A stretch of DNA of 64,000 bases from Geodermatophilaceae bacterium URHA0031. Its GTDB lineage: Bacteria > Actinomycetota > Actinomycetes > Mycobacteriales > Geodermatophilaceae. This document shows positions 26,946 through 35,205 of the stretch, in pieces (position 1 is the stretch's first letter; every line of letters begins with the position of its first letter). The stretch covers positions 372,001 through 436,000 of the forward strand of contig JHVP01000003.1 in NCBI GenBank assembly GCA_000620205.1, in the 5' to 3' direction. The notes beneath the pieces are model-generated. The model was given only the letters and a program-made list of their open reading frames with translations, did no database searches and was not told the origin of the DNA. Made by a program: the position numbers and the translations under genes.

Positions 26946-27772
26946 GCGAGTCGGTGCTGTACGGCGGGACGTCCACCGCCCGGGTGCGGGTGCACCACCT
27001 GCAGCAGGCGAAGGAGCGCGGCGAGAAGTGGGCGATGCTCACCGCCTACGACACCTACGCCGCGCAGGTGTTCGAGGAGGCCGGCATCCCGGTGATGCTG
27101 GTGGGTGACTCGGCCGGCAACGTCGTCCTCGGGCACAGCTCGACCGTGCCGGTCACCGTCGAGGACATGCTGCTGCTGACCAAGGCGGTCACCCGGTCGA
27201 CCTCGCGGTCGCTGATCGTCGCCGACCTGCCCTTCGGCAGCTACGAGTCCGGGCCGCAGCAGGCCTTCGACACCGCGGTCCGGCTGATGAAGGAGGGCGG
27301 TGCGCAGGCGGTCAAGCTCGAGGGCGGGGTGCGGGTCGCGCCGCAGATCAGGCTGCTGGTCGACGCCGGCATCCCGGTGATGGCGCACATCGGCTTCACC
27401 CCGCAGAGCGAGCACGCGCTGGGCGGGTTCCGGGTGCAGGGCCGCGGGACCGCCGCCGAGCAGCTGCTGGCCGACGCGCACGCCGTGCAGGACGCCGGGG
27501 CCTTCGCCGTCGTGCTGGAGATGGTGCCGGCCGAGATCGCCGGCCAGGTGACCAAGGAGCTGTCCATCCCGACGGTCGGCATCGGTGCCGGCGCCGACTG
27601 CGACGCCCAGGTGCTGGTCTGGCCGGACATGGCCGGGCTCAACGGCGGCCGGGTGCCGAAGTTCGTGAAGAAGTACGCCGACCTGCGCGGGGAGCTGCTC
27701 CGCGCGGCCCAGGAGTACGCCGCCGAGGTCCGCGACGGCGTCTTCCCCGGCCCCGAGCACTCCTTCGACTGA
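26942..27772 (+). CDS. panB: 3-methyl-2-oxobutanoate hydroxymethyltransferase
   Basis: A 276-aa PanB that makes ketopantoate from 2-oxoisovalerate and methylene-tetrahydrofolate, the first step to pantothenate and CoA. Family signatures are [20 protein letters not shown], the metal site [19 protein letters not shown] and the catalytic glutamate region [12 protein letters not shown]. The GTG start overlaps the nadE stop by four bases. A strong hairpin follows at 27814-27845. Confidence 0.97.
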   Translation: MSESVLYGGTSTARVRVHHLQQAKERGEKWAMLTAYDTYAAQVFEEAGIPVMLVGDSAGNVVLGHSSTVPVTVEDMLLLTKAVTRSTSRSLIVADLPFGSYESGPQQAFDTAVRLMKEGGAQAVKLEGGVRVAPQIRLLVDAGIPVMAHIGFTPQSEHALGGFRVQGRGTAAEQLLADAHAVQDAGAFAVVLEMVPAEIAGQVTKELSIPTVGIGAGADCDAQVLVWPDMAGLNGGRVPKFVKKYADLRGELLRAAQEYAAEVRDGVFPGPEHSFD

Positions 27773-27813
27773 CGTCCTCGGGGCGTCGGGAGCGGGTCGA
27801 GCCGCACCCGGCC

Positions 27814-27845
27814 GGGTTGAGCCGGATGCGCACCCGGCTCAACCC
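27814..27845. terminator. bidirectional hairpin between panB and npdG
   Basis: Perfect 12-bp inverted repeat (GGGTTGAGCCGG / CCGGCTCAACCC) with an 8-base loop, between two convergent genes. Further GAGCCG-type partial repeats flank it. It fits a shared terminator without a U-tract. Confidence 0.75.
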
Positions 27846-27885
27846 TTCCCCACGCGGCTCCAGCCGATCCGAGCCGCGGACCCCC

Positions 27886-28581
27886 TCACACGTCGGTGAT
27901 GCGGACGCCGGCGTGGGCCTTGTAGCGGCGGTTGACCGAGACCAGGTTGATGGTGAGCGCCTCGACCTGGCGGGCGTTGCGCAGCCGCCCGGCGTAGACC
28001 CCCCGCATGCCCGGCAGGCGGCCGGCCAGCGCCTGCACCAGGTCGGTGGCCTCGCGGGTGTCGCCGACGACCATCACGTCGCCGTCCAGCGTCGGCTGGG
28101 AGAGGTCCTCCAGCGTCACCGCGGACAGGTGGTGGAACCCGCCGACGACCGAGCTGTCCGGCAGCAGCGCGGCCGCCTGCTGGCAGACGCTGCCCTCGGG
28201 GACGTCGAGCACGTAGGCGCCCAGCTCGTCCCAGCCCATCGGCACCACGCAGTCGACGACGACCTTGCCCGCCAGCGGGGTGGCCAGCTCGGCGATCGTC
28301 TCGGCGTGCCCGGCGTAGGGGACGGCGACGACGACCACGTCGGCCGCACCGGCGACGTCCACGTTCGACCCGCCGCGCACCGACACGTCGACCCCGCCGG
28401 CGGCCGCCGCGGCCCGGCCGGCGACCTCCTGGGCGACCTCCTCGGCGCGCTGGGCGTCCCGCGACCCGAGCAGCACGCGCTGGCCGGCCGCGGCCAGCCG
28501 GACCGCCAGCCCACGACCCTGCGGTCCGGTGCCACCGAGCACCCCGACGACGAGGTCCTCCACCGCACGTCCGTCCGTCAC
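27886..28581 (-). CDS. npdG: NADPH-dependent F420 reductase homologue
   Basis: A 231-aa protein of the F420H2:NADP oxidoreductase family, exchanging hydride between coenzyme F420 and NADP. The N-terminal Rossmann motif is VGVLGGTGPQGRGLAVRLA near 12-30. SRDAQRAEEVA fits the NADP-phosphate region. VVVAVPYAGHAETI and VVGGFHHLSAVTLEDL are family segments. It supports an F420-using actinobacterium. It is convergent with panB. Confidence 0.92.
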   Translation of the reverse strand: MTDGRAVEDLVVGVLGGTGPQGRGLAVRLAAAGQRVLLGSRDAQRAEEVAQEVAGRAAAAAGGVDVSVRGGSNVDVAGAADVVVVAVPYAGHAETIAELATPLAGKVVVDCVVPMGWDELGAYVLDVPEGSVCQQAAALLPDSSVVGGFHHLSAVTLEDLSQPTLDGDVMVVGDTREATDLVQALAGRLPGMRGVYAGRLRNARQVEALTINLVSVNRRYKAHAGVRITDV

Positions 28582-28668
28582 GAGCCCTCCCGTCCCCGCG
28601 GGCGGCCCGGCCGGACGCCCCTGCCGAGGATCATGCCCCGGCGGGGCTGCGGCGGCTGACCCGGTCGG

Positions 28669-28857
28669 TCAGCGGTCGCCCTCGTTCCAGGCGCGGTCCT
28701 CGGCGTCGGCCCGCTCGTTCCGCTCGGCGACCTTCTCCAGCGCGTGCTCGGCCTCCGACCGGGTGGCGAAGGGACCGAGCCGGTGGCGCTCGGCGCAGCC
28801 GTCCCTGGTCTCGACGGTGTGGTGCTTCAGACAGAAGAAGAAGGGGCCCTCGTCCAA
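28669..28857 (-). CDS. small SPOR-like actinobacterial protein
   Basis: A 62-aa protein starting DEGPFFFCLKHHTVE and continuing with CAERHRLGPFATRSEAEHAL, a short SPOR-like pattern seen in conserved small actinobacterial proteins. The start is an unusual TTG at 28857, chosen because AGGAG lies seven bases upstream and family members begin just there. The frame is open further upstream, but that part has no ribosome site and overlaps the promoter of the divergent diguanylate cyclase. Function unknown; C and HH residues hint at metal binding. Confidence 0.7.
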   Translation of the reverse strand: MDEGPFFFCLKHHTVETRDGCAERHRLGPFATRSEAEHALEKVAERNERADAEDRAWNEGDR

Positions 28858-29013
28858 CGTCGTCTCCTCTCGCGAACTGCTCCGATGTGCAGCCTTCCAC
28901 CCCGTCCCGGGTGTGCGCTGGACCGGCCGGGCCGGACGCGAACCGAACCAGTTCCGGAAACAACAGTGCTCGATGGGGTTCTGCACAGCCCGCGCGTAGG
29001 GCATCCTGCTGCC

Positions 29014-30189
29014 ATGTCGGGGGACGAACCGCTGAGCAGCGGTCACGAACGGACTGCCGGCACCGTCCGCGACCTGCGGCGGGAGGACGACCCGGCACTC
29101 CTGGACGACGGCTCGGACACCCGGCTCGCCGCCCGCTGCCTGGCCGCGCTGCTGGCCGTCGGGGCGGTGCTGGGGTCGCTGAACCTGGTCATCGGCGGGG
29201 CTGTGCCGGCCGGGCCGACCCGCGCGGTGTACGTGGCCACCATGGGGCTGCTGCTGGCCCTCGGCCTGGTCGTCCTGGTGCGCCGGCAGGTGACCGCGGC
29301 CGCCACCGCAGCGGTGGTCGTCGTCGGTGACCTCGTCTACGTCGTCGTCGCCGAGTCGGTCACCGATCCGTTGCGCTTCGCCTCACCACTGATGCTGCTG
29401 CTGTGCTGCGTCGCGGCCGCGTGGTTCCTCGAACCGCCCATGCTCGCCGTGCACATGGCCCTGGTGGTGGCCGCCTGCGCCGCCGCCCTGAGCCGCAGCT
29501 TCCCCGACACCGCGGGCCTCGTGATGCAGGTGACGGTGGCCGCCGCCGTCCTGGACATGATGACGCTGGTCGTCTTCCTGCTGCGCCGCCGGGTGCAGCG
29601 ACTGCTCGTGCACACCGTGGCGCTGTCGTCCACCGACCCGCTCACCGGGCTGGCGAACCGCCGCTCACTGGTCGAGCAGGCCCCCCGGATCTGGAAGCAG
29701 GCCCGACGCGACGGCGAGCGGGTGGCCGCGCTGGTGCTGGACCTGGACCACTTCAAGCGTCTCAACGACGCCTTCGGTCACGCCGCCGGTGACGACGTGC
29801 TGCGCTGCGTGTCGGCCGCGCTGTCCGCGACCGTCCGCCCGGCCGACGTGCTGGCCCGCACCGGGGGCGAGGAGCTGGTCGTGCTGGGGTTGGTCGCCGA
29901 CCACAGCGAGGCGCGGCACCTGGCCGAGCGGTTGCGGTCGGCCGTGGCGGCCAGCGGCGCGGAGCAGCACCGCAGGGTCACCGTCTCCATCGGGGTGGCG
30001 CTCACCCGCCCCGGCTACGGCGAGGACCCGGCGGACGCGCTGTGGCGGCTCATCGACCGGGCGGACGCGGCGATGTACCAGGCCAAGCAGGGCGGCCGGG
30101 ACCAGGTGGCGCTGGCCACCGCGGCCGTCGTCCCGGCGCCCCGGGTGCCCGGCGGCCCCCCACCGCGCGCGGCCAGCGGCCGGGCCTGA
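29014..30189 (+). CDS. membrane diguanylate cyclase (GGDEF)
   Basis: A 391-aa protein with about six membrane helices (about 45-195) and a C-terminal GGDEF domain (about 205-370). It makes c-di-GMP from two GTP. Active-site residues are intact (TGGEELVVL), and an RxxD inhibitory site (RPAD) lies at the standard distance upstream, so product inhibition is expected. LDLDHFKRLNDAFGHAAGD is the substrate-binding segment. Start ATG 29014 has only a weak ribosome site; the upstream frame is not protein-like. It may oppose the EAL enzyme at 4009-5250 (inference). Confidence 0.9.
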   Translation: MSGDEPLSSGHERTAGTVRDLRREDDPALLDDGSDTRLAARCLAALLAVGAVLGSLNLVIGGAVPAGPTRAVYVATMGLLLALGLVVLVRRQVTAAATAAVVVVGDLVYVVVAESVTDPLRFASPLMLLLCCVAAAWFLEPPMLAVHMALVVAACAAALSRSFPDTAGLVMQVTVAAAVLDMMTLVVFLLRRRVQRLLVHTVALSSTDPLTGLANRRSLVEQAPRIWKQARRDGERVAALVLDLDHFKRLNDAFGHAAGDDVLRCVSAALSATVRPADVLARTGGEELVVLGLVADHSEARHLAERLRSAVAASGAEQHRRVTVSIGVALTRPGYGEDPADALWRLIDRADAAMYQAKQGGRDQVALATAAVVPAPRVPGGPPPRAASGRA

Positions 30190-30234
30190 CCGCGCGACCC
30201 TGCGCTGGTCGGGAGGGTCTGGTCTGCTACGAGC

Positions 30235-31557
30235 ATGACCGCCACCGTCGACCGGACCGTCCCGGACCCCACCAGCACCGTGCCGCTGCCGCTCCGCGAG
30301 CAGGCCGACGTGCGCGCCCGCTGGCTGACCCAGCGGCTGCTCGACGTGCTGCCGGGGCTGATGGACCGCACCGGCATCGACCTGTGGATCGTGCTCGGCC
30401 GCGAGTACAACGAGGACCCGGTGCTGGCCACGATGCTGCCGGCGACCTGGCTGTCGGCCCGGCGGCGGACCATCCTGCTCTTCCACCGCAGCGACGACGG
30501 GGTCACCGCCGCCGCCGTCTCCCGCTACCCGGTGGGCCAGTTCCTCACCGCCTGGGAGCCCGAGGACACCCCGGGCATGACCGCCGCCCAGTCGCAGTGG
30601 GCCGCGCTGCGCCGGTTCGTCGACCAGGCCGCGCCGCGGAGCATCGGGGTGGACTCCTCCGCCGTCTTCGCGCACGCCGACGGGCTCTCGCACACCGAGC
30701 ACGGGCTGCTCGTGGAGGCACTCGGCCCGCACGCGGAGAAGCTGGTCTCCGCCGAGGCGCTGGCCGTGGGCTGGCTGGAGACCCGGCTGCCCGAGGAGAT
30801 CGCGGCGATGCACGCGATGAACCGCCTCGTGCACCAGGTGATCGACGAGGCCTACTCCCCCGCCGTCATCACCGTCGGGGAGACCACGGCGCTGGACGTC
30901 GCCTGGTGGATCCGGCAGCGCTTCGCCGACCTCGGCGTCGACGGCTGGTTCCAGCCGACCGTCGACCTGCAGCGCGACGGATCGCCGCTCGCGGACGAGC
31001 ACGGCACCGCGCTGCCCGGCGTCCCGTTCGACGCGGTCATCCGACCCGGCGACCTGGTGCACTGCGACGTCGGGCTCACCACGCTCGGGCTGATGACCGA
31101 CACCCAGCGCAACGGCTACGTGCTGCGGCCCGGCGAGGTCGCTCCCCCCGCCGGGTTGGTCGACGTGCTGGCCGTCGGGAACCGGATGCAGGACCTCACC
31201 ACCGCAGCGCTGCAGCCGGGCCGCACCGGCGACGAGGTGCTGGCGGCGGCCCGGGCCGCCGCCGCGGCCGAGGGCATCGACGGCGACGTCTACTCCCACC
31301 CGGTGGGCGTGCACGGCCACGGCGCCGGGCCGGCGATCGGGATGTGGGACCAGCAGGACGGCGTGCCCGGCGCCGGCGAGGCGCAGGTGCACCCGGACAC
31401 GGTCTGGGCGCTGGAGCTGTGCGTGCGCGTGCCGGTGGCGGAGTGGGGCGGTCAGCTGGTGCGGCTGGGGCTGGAGCAGGGCATCGCGCTCACCGACGGC
31501 GGGGTGGAGTACCTCGACGAGCGGCAGACCGAGCTCATCCTGATCCCGTCGTCCTGA
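30235..31557 (+). CDS. M24 family metallopeptidase (Xaa-Pro peptidase-like)
   Basis: A 440-aa protein with an N-terminal creatinase-like domain (about 1-185) and a pita-bread M24 domain (about 190-440). Likely dinuclear metal ligands are D in HCDVGL, D in MTDTQR, H in SHPVGVHGHGAGP, E in WALELCV and a final Glu near VEYLDE. Members cleave Xaa-Pro peptides or related substrates. Specificity is unknown. The start ATG lies 46 bases after the diguanylate cyclase stop; co-transcription is possible. Confidence 0.88.
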   Translation: MTATVDRTVPDPTSTVPLPLREQADVRARWLTQRLLDVLPGLMDRTGIDLWIVLGREYNEDPVLATMLPATWLSARRRTILLFHRSDDGVTAAAVSRYPVGQFLTAWEPEDTPGMTAAQSQWAALRRFVDQAAPRSIGVDSSAVFAHADGLSHTEHGLLVEALGPHAEKLVSAEALAVGWLETRLPEEIAAMHAMNRLVHQVIDEAYSPAVITVGETTALDVAWWIRQRFADLGVDGWFQPTVDLQRDGSPLADEHGTALPGVPFDAVIRPGDLVHCDVGLTTLGLMTDTQRNGYVLRPGEVAPPAGLVDVLAVGNRMQDLTTAALQPGRTGDEVLAAARAAAAAEGIDGDVYSHPVGVHGHGAGPAIGMWDQQDGVPGAGEAQVHPDTVWALELCVRVPVAEWGGQLVRLGLEQGIALTDGGVEYLDERQTELILIPSS

Positions 31558-31602
31558 CCGGTCCCCGCCTCGGCTGACCGGCGCCGCGTCGGTCTCCCCG
31601 GG

Positions 31603-32025
31603 TCAGTTCCGGCGCGCGGCAGCGGTCTCCTTGTCGTTGGCCTTCCGGATGGCCTCGACGAGCTCGTCCTTGGTCATCGAGGAGCGGCCGTGCACGTCCA
31701 GCCGCCGCGCGACGTCCATCAGGTGCTCCTTGGTGGCGTTGGCGTCCACCCCGCCGTACGTCTCGCGGTCGGTGCCGGCGCCGCCCTCGGCCTGCGGGTC
31801 ACTCGGGCCCTTGTGGTCCTTGGGTTCCCAGTGGTCGCCGACCTTCTCGTGGGTGTGCTTGACCGCCGCCCACGCCACCTGGTTGGCCCGCTGCTCGTCG
31901 CCGTAGGACTCGGCTGCCGAGTCGTGCGCCTTCGCGAAGGTGCGCTGCGCCTTCTCGTCCGAGCGCTGCAGGGTGCTGGGGATCTCGTCCTGCCGCGCGT
32001 CGCCGCTCTTCGTCGTCTTGGCCAC
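31603..32025 (-). CDS. ChaB / Rho-N-like domain protein
   Basis: A 140-aa hydrophilic protein. The first 65 residues resemble ChaB (IPSTLQRSDEKAQRTFAKAHDSA, then ANQVAWAAVKHTHEKVGDHW). The last 40 resemble a Rho N-terminal or SAP-like helical domain (ATKEHLMDVARRLDVHGRSSMTKDELVEAIRKA). Such proteins are typical of actinobacterial stress regulons. It is probably the last gene of a four-gene minus-strand operon that begins at 33744. Confidence 0.85.
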   Translation of the reverse strand: MAKTTKSGDARQDEIPSTLQRSDEKAQRTFAKAHDSAAESYGDEQRANQVAWAAVKHTHEKVGDHWEPKDHKGPSDPQAEGGAGTDRETYGGVDANATKEHLMDVARRLDVHGRSSMTKDELVEAIRKANDKETAAARRN

Positions 32026-32039
32026 GGGTGCTCCTCCGC

Positions 32040-32291
32040 TCAGGGCAGGTCGGCGGTCTCCGCCGACTGCCGGTGGGCGCCCTGCGCGTCGTCGGGGTCG
32101 GCGTGCACGGTGCGCTCCTCGGACTCGGCGAGGATCACCGCGGCCTGCACCTTCGGGTCCAGGCCGCTGTTGGTGGGGTCGGAGTCCCCCTCGACGGACT
32201 GCTCCTCGGGCAGCAGGTTCGACCGGCTCTCCACGTTCTGCTCGGTGACGTTGGCGATCGCCTCGGGGGACGGGTCCTTCATGCTGGGCAT
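32040..32291 (-). CDS. small acidic hydrophilic protein
   Basis: An 83-aa protein without recognised family, rich in Glu, Ser and Asp, probably disordered (MKDPSPEAIANVTEQN, QAAVILAESEERTVHADPDD). It sits 14 bases before the ChaB-like gene and 38 bases after the DUF2795 gene, inside the same operon. ATG 32282 is an alternative start. Confidence 0.55.
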   Translation of the reverse strand: MPSMKDPSPEAIANVTEQNVESRSNLLPEEQSVEGDSDPTNSGLDPKVQAAVILAESEERTVHADPDDAQGAHRQSAETADLP

Positions 32292-32329
32292 GGGCTGCCC
32301 TTACCCCGCTCCCCCGAGACGACGCACGC

Positions 32330-32587
32330 CTAGAAGCGCTGCTGCTCGGTGCCCAGTCCCAGCGCCCGGGCGACCTCCTGCACGTTGGTGAACTCGGTGC
32401 CGGCCGGCAGGCGGCGGAGCTGGGCGAGGACGGCGTCGGTGGCGTTGGACTCCTGCGCCTTGCTCACCAGCGTGTCCCGGTCGGCCGGCCACACCTCCTT
32501 GCCCAGCGCCTCGGCGAGGGCGGCGCGACGCTCGACGTCGGCGGGATCGGTCCCGGGGGAGGTGGCGGGCTGGTGCGGGTCGGTCAT
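32330..32587 (-). CDS. DUF2795-like protein
   Basis: An 85-aa protein whose second half (ATDAVLAQLRRLPAGTEFTNVQEVARALG) matches the DUF2795 pattern of small actinobacterial stress-associated proteins. ATG 32587 lies 29 bases after the upstream gene's stop. Function is unknown. Confidence 0.8.
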   Translation of the reverse strand: MTDPHQPATSPGTDPADVERRAALAEALGKEVWPADRDTLVSKAQESNATDAVLAQLRRLPAGTEFTNVQEVARALGLGTEQQRF

Positions 32588-32616
32588 CGGTGCTCCGTTC
32601 GGGAGGGATGAGGGGG

Positions 32617-33744
32617 TCAGCTGGAGGTGGAGGCGTCGGTGTAGCGGAGGACGGCGGCCACGGGGATGTCGCCGGGCATCGCCGACCGGGGCAGGACGAC
32701 GACCCCGGCGTCGCTGCCGACGGCGGCCCGCAGGAGCGCCCGCTCGACCGGCACCCGGGCCGCGTCGGCGACCCCGAGGGCGGCCATGTCCTCGGTGCTC
32801 ACCCCGATCTCCAGCGGGGAGGTGCCCACGAACAGCTGCTCGTCGTCCTGCTCCTCGGCCAGCACGAGCGTCTCCACCTGCGCCTTGCGCAGCGCCTCCA
32901 CGACCAGCGCGGTGCCGGTCACCGCCAGACCGTGCGCCGAGGCGGCGTTGATCTGCTCGACCACCTTCGCCTGCTCCGCGGCGTCGTTCTCGGCGATGAG
33001 CTCCTCGACCCGCTGGTCGATGACCGACCGGTCGGCGCCCTCGGCCCGGCCACCCTCGTCCATGTCGACCAGCACGGCCTTGATCTGCGGCGTGGCCCGG
33101 TCGGTGAAGATCTGCCGGGCCCGGATGTCGCCGGCGAGCAGCACGAACCGGGCGCCCGAGTACTGCACCAGGGCATCGATCTCGTCGATCACCTGCTGCA
33201 TGTTGTGGATCCAGACGTTCTCGGCCGTGTGCTGGTAACGGTGGTGCGCCCAGCCGCCGACCTGGACCTTGCGCATCAGGTGCGTGTCGCCCTCGACGGC
33301 CTTCTGCTCGGTGGGCAGGCCCGGTGCGGTGGCGACGGTGATGTCCGCCCCCACCCGGTCGGCGACGACGACGACGTGCGGGATGCGGCCGGGCAGCGCG
33401 CGGAGCACGCTCACCAGGTCCGGCATCGGGGACCACTCGGCGGTCTCGGTCCGGGGGGCGGCGGCCAGCGGCGCGTCGAAGAGCACCGTCCCGTCGGGCC
33501 CGGCGACGACGGCCCGCCCGCGGTACGTGCCGGCCTCACCGCCCTCGTTGCCCTCGAGCAGCCGGTCGCGCACCGCCGCCACGACGGGCTCGGGCGCGCC
33601 CTGCTCGGTCAGCCGGTCGGCGAGGGCGCGGACCCGCAGGTCGAGCTCCGTGTCGGCGTTCTCGGTGATGTGCGTGACGTCGGCACACACGGTGGCGAAC
33701 GGTCCGGGGTGGTCGGTCACAGACCCCAGGAAGGTCACGTCCAT
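32617..33744 (-). CDS. Vms1/baeRF-type release-factor-like protein
   Basis: A 375-aa protein resembling the bacterial eRF1-like (baeRF/Vms1) family to which mycobacterial Rv2629 belongs. Recognisable segments are DVTFLGSVTDHPGPFATVCADVTH at the start, WAHHRYQHTAENVWIHNMQQV in the centre, ARFVLLAGDIRARQIFTD, and a C-terminal domain with LVLAEEQDDEQLFVG. Family members are proposed to act on stalled ribosomes or peptidyl-tRNA. It is the first gene of a stress-type operon, with a GTGT-N15-GGGTA promoter candidate at 33816-33839. ATG 33744 has AGGAG 10 bases upstream. Confidence 0.83.
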   Translation of the reverse strand: MDVTFLGSVTDHPGPFATVCADVTHITENADTELDLRVRALADRLTEQGAPEPVVAAVRDRLLEGNEGGEAGTYRGRAVVAGPDGTVLFDAPLAAAPRTETAEWSPMPDLVSVLRALPGRIPHVVVVADRVGADITVATAPGLPTEQKAVEGDTHLMRKVQVGGWAHHRYQHTAENVWIHNMQQVIDEIDALVQYSGARFVLLAGDIRARQIFTDRATPQIKAVLVDMDEGGRAEGADRSVIDQRVEELIAENDAAEQAKVVEQINAASAHGLAVTGTALVVEALRKAQVETLVLAEEQDDEQLFVGTSPLEIGVSTEDMAALGVADAARVPVERALLRAAVGSDAGVVVLPRSAMPGDIPVAAVLRYTDASTSS

Positions 33745-33815
33745 GGGACGGGGGCTCCTTCGGTGCGCGCGGGCAAGGGGCCGGTGCTGGGCCCCGCATC
33801 GTTGCCCGGACCGGC

Positions 33816-33839
33816 TACCCACCGTCCTCCGGCTCACAC
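33816..33839 (-). promoter_or_regulatory. SigB/SigF-type promoter candidate (leftward)
   Basis: On the minus strand GTGT and GGGTA are separated by 15 bases, close to the actinobacterial general-stress consensus (GTTT, 14-17 bases, GGGTA). It lies about 72 bases upstream of the Vms1-like gene. Confidence 0.4.
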
Positions 33840-33842
33840 CCG

Positions 33843-33868
33843 GTGTGTCAGCGGCAACCGACCGGGTA
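33843..33868 (+). promoter_or_regulatory. SigB/SigF-type promoter candidate (rightward)
   Basis: On the plus strand GTGT and GGGTA are separated by 17 bases, 42 bases upstream of the 33910 gene. It is a back-to-back partner of the leftward candidate. Confidence 0.4.
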
Positions 33869-33909
33869 GGCGGACCCGGACCTGTTCCCACGACCGAGGA
33901 GGAGCCGGG

Positions 33910-34254
33910 ATGTCCGAGCGCACCGATCTCCCGCTGCCCGACTACGACCACCTGCCCGTGGGGAGCCTGACCTCCCGCATCCGCACGCTGGACGCCGACG
34001 GTCTCCAGACGGTGCTGGCCTACGAGAAGTCCCACGCCAACCGGGTGCAGGTGGTCTCCGCGATGACGCACCGGCTCGACGACCTCAAGGCGGGGACACA
34101 GCCCTCCGGTGGTGACCCGGCGGCGGTGCAGCCCGAGCACGCCCCCGCTCCGGCCGGCGGTTCGGAGGTCTCCCAGGCGACCTCCGGTCCGCCGATCAAC
34201 CCGCCGTCGCACGGCGACCCGACCAACCCGGCCCAGCCGCGCTCCGGCAGCTGA
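33910..34254 (+). CDS. small actinobacterial protein of unknown function
   Basis: A 114-aa protein. The first 60 residues look structured (LPDYDHLPVGSLTSRIRTLD, then LQTVLAYEKSHANRVQVVSAM), a pattern shared by small uncharacterised actinobacterial proteins. The rest is Pro/Gly/Ser-rich and probably disordered. GAGGAGGAG precedes ATG 33910. A longer upstream frame is antisense to the Vms1-like gene and is not credible. It has a stress-type promoter candidate. Confidence 0.75.
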   Translation: MSERTDLPLPDYDHLPVGSLTSRIRTLDADGLQTVLAYEKSHANRVQVVSAMTHRLDDLKAGTQPSGGDPAAVQPEHAPAPAGGSEVSQATSGPPINPPSHGDPTNPAQPRSGS

Positions 34255-34270
34255 CCGGTCGCCGGACCCC

Positions 34271-34310
34271 GACGCCGGGTGCAGGAGTGGCCACTCCTGC
34301 ACCCGGCGTC
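34271..34310. terminator. 40-bp perfect palindrome between convergent genes
   Basis: Two exact 20-base arms (GACGCCGGGTGCAGGAGTGG and its complement) meet without a spacer. The palindrome covers two bases of the tadC stop codon and lies 16 bases past the stop of the 33910 gene, so it can terminate both transcripts. Confidence 0.75.
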
Positions 34311-35205
34311 ACCCGCCGAAGGCCGCCATCATGTCCATCACGGCGGGGCCGAGCAGCACGATGAACAGCGTCGGCAGGATGCACAGGATCAACGGGAAGA
34401 TGACCTTCACCGGGATCTGCATCGCCTTCTCCTCGGCCCGCTGCCGCCGCTTGAGCCGCATCTCCTGGGCCTGCGTGCGGAGCACGTCGGCGATCGAGAC
34501 CCCGTAGGCGTCGGCCTGGACGACGGCTCGGATGAACCGTGCCAGGTCCGGTGCCCCGGTCCGTTCCGCCAACGCCAGGTAGGCGTCCCGCCGTGGCTGG
34601 CCGACCGCGATGTCCTGCAGGGTGCGCACCAGCTCCTCCGCCAGCGGGCCCTTGCCGTTCGTGGCGGCGCGGGCCATCGCCGATTCGAAGCCCAGCCCGG
34701 CCTCGACCGCGATGGTCATCTGGTCCAGCGTGTCGGCCAGCTCCAGGCCGATGGCCTGCTTGCGTTCCTGACCGCGGCTGTAGAGCAGCAGCTCCGGGAC
34801 CTGGTAGGCCACGCCGGTGACGACGAGGCCGAGCAGGCCCATCCGCACCCCGGGGCTGGACAGGAACAGCACCACGGTCAGCCCGGCACCGACCGCCGCG
34901 AGCACCAGCTTGGCGGCGACCAGCCGGGGCACCGGCCAGGCAGCGGGGCGGCCGGCGGTACCGGCCAGCCGGTTGAGCCGGGCGACCGTGCCGCGCGGGG
35001 TCAGCGCGCGCACCAGGCCGGCACCGGCCGATACCCGCGACCGGCCGCCCGCGCCGGGGCCGGTCAGCGGCAGCCCGCGGGCGAGGTTGTCCCGGGTCTG
35101 GGCCGCGACCGGGTCGGGGCGGCCCAGGACCGCCCAGCACAGCAGCGGCAGGGCGAGAGCCACGGCCACGGCCGCGGCGAGCACGAGGGGCGGGAGGGTG
35201 GCCAT
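34309..35205 (-). CDS. tadC: Tad pilus inner-membrane platform protein TadC
   Basis: A 298-aa type II secretion F-domain protein, one of two inner-membrane platform subunits of the Flp pilus machine. Helices lie near 5-25, 90-135 and the C-terminus. The F domain has LADTLDQMTIAVEAGLGFES and FIRAVVQADAYGVSIADVLR. The ATG shares its A with the tadB stop (TGATG). It is the last gene of the locus. Confidence 0.9.
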   Translation of the reverse strand: MATLPPLVLAAAVAVALALPLLCWAVLGRPDPVAAQTRDNLARGLPLTGPGAGGRSRVSAGAGLVRALTPRGTVARLNRLAGTAGRPAAWPVPRLVAAKLVLAAVGAGLTVVLFLSSPGVRMGLLGLVVTGVAYQVPELLLYSRGQERKQAIGLELADTLDQMTIAVEAGLGFESAMARAATNGKGPLAEELVRTLQDIAVGQPRRDAYLALAERTGAPDLARFIRAVVQADAYGVSIADVLRTQAQEMRLKRRQRAEEKAMQIPVKVIFPLILCILPTLFIVLLGPAVMDMMAAFGG

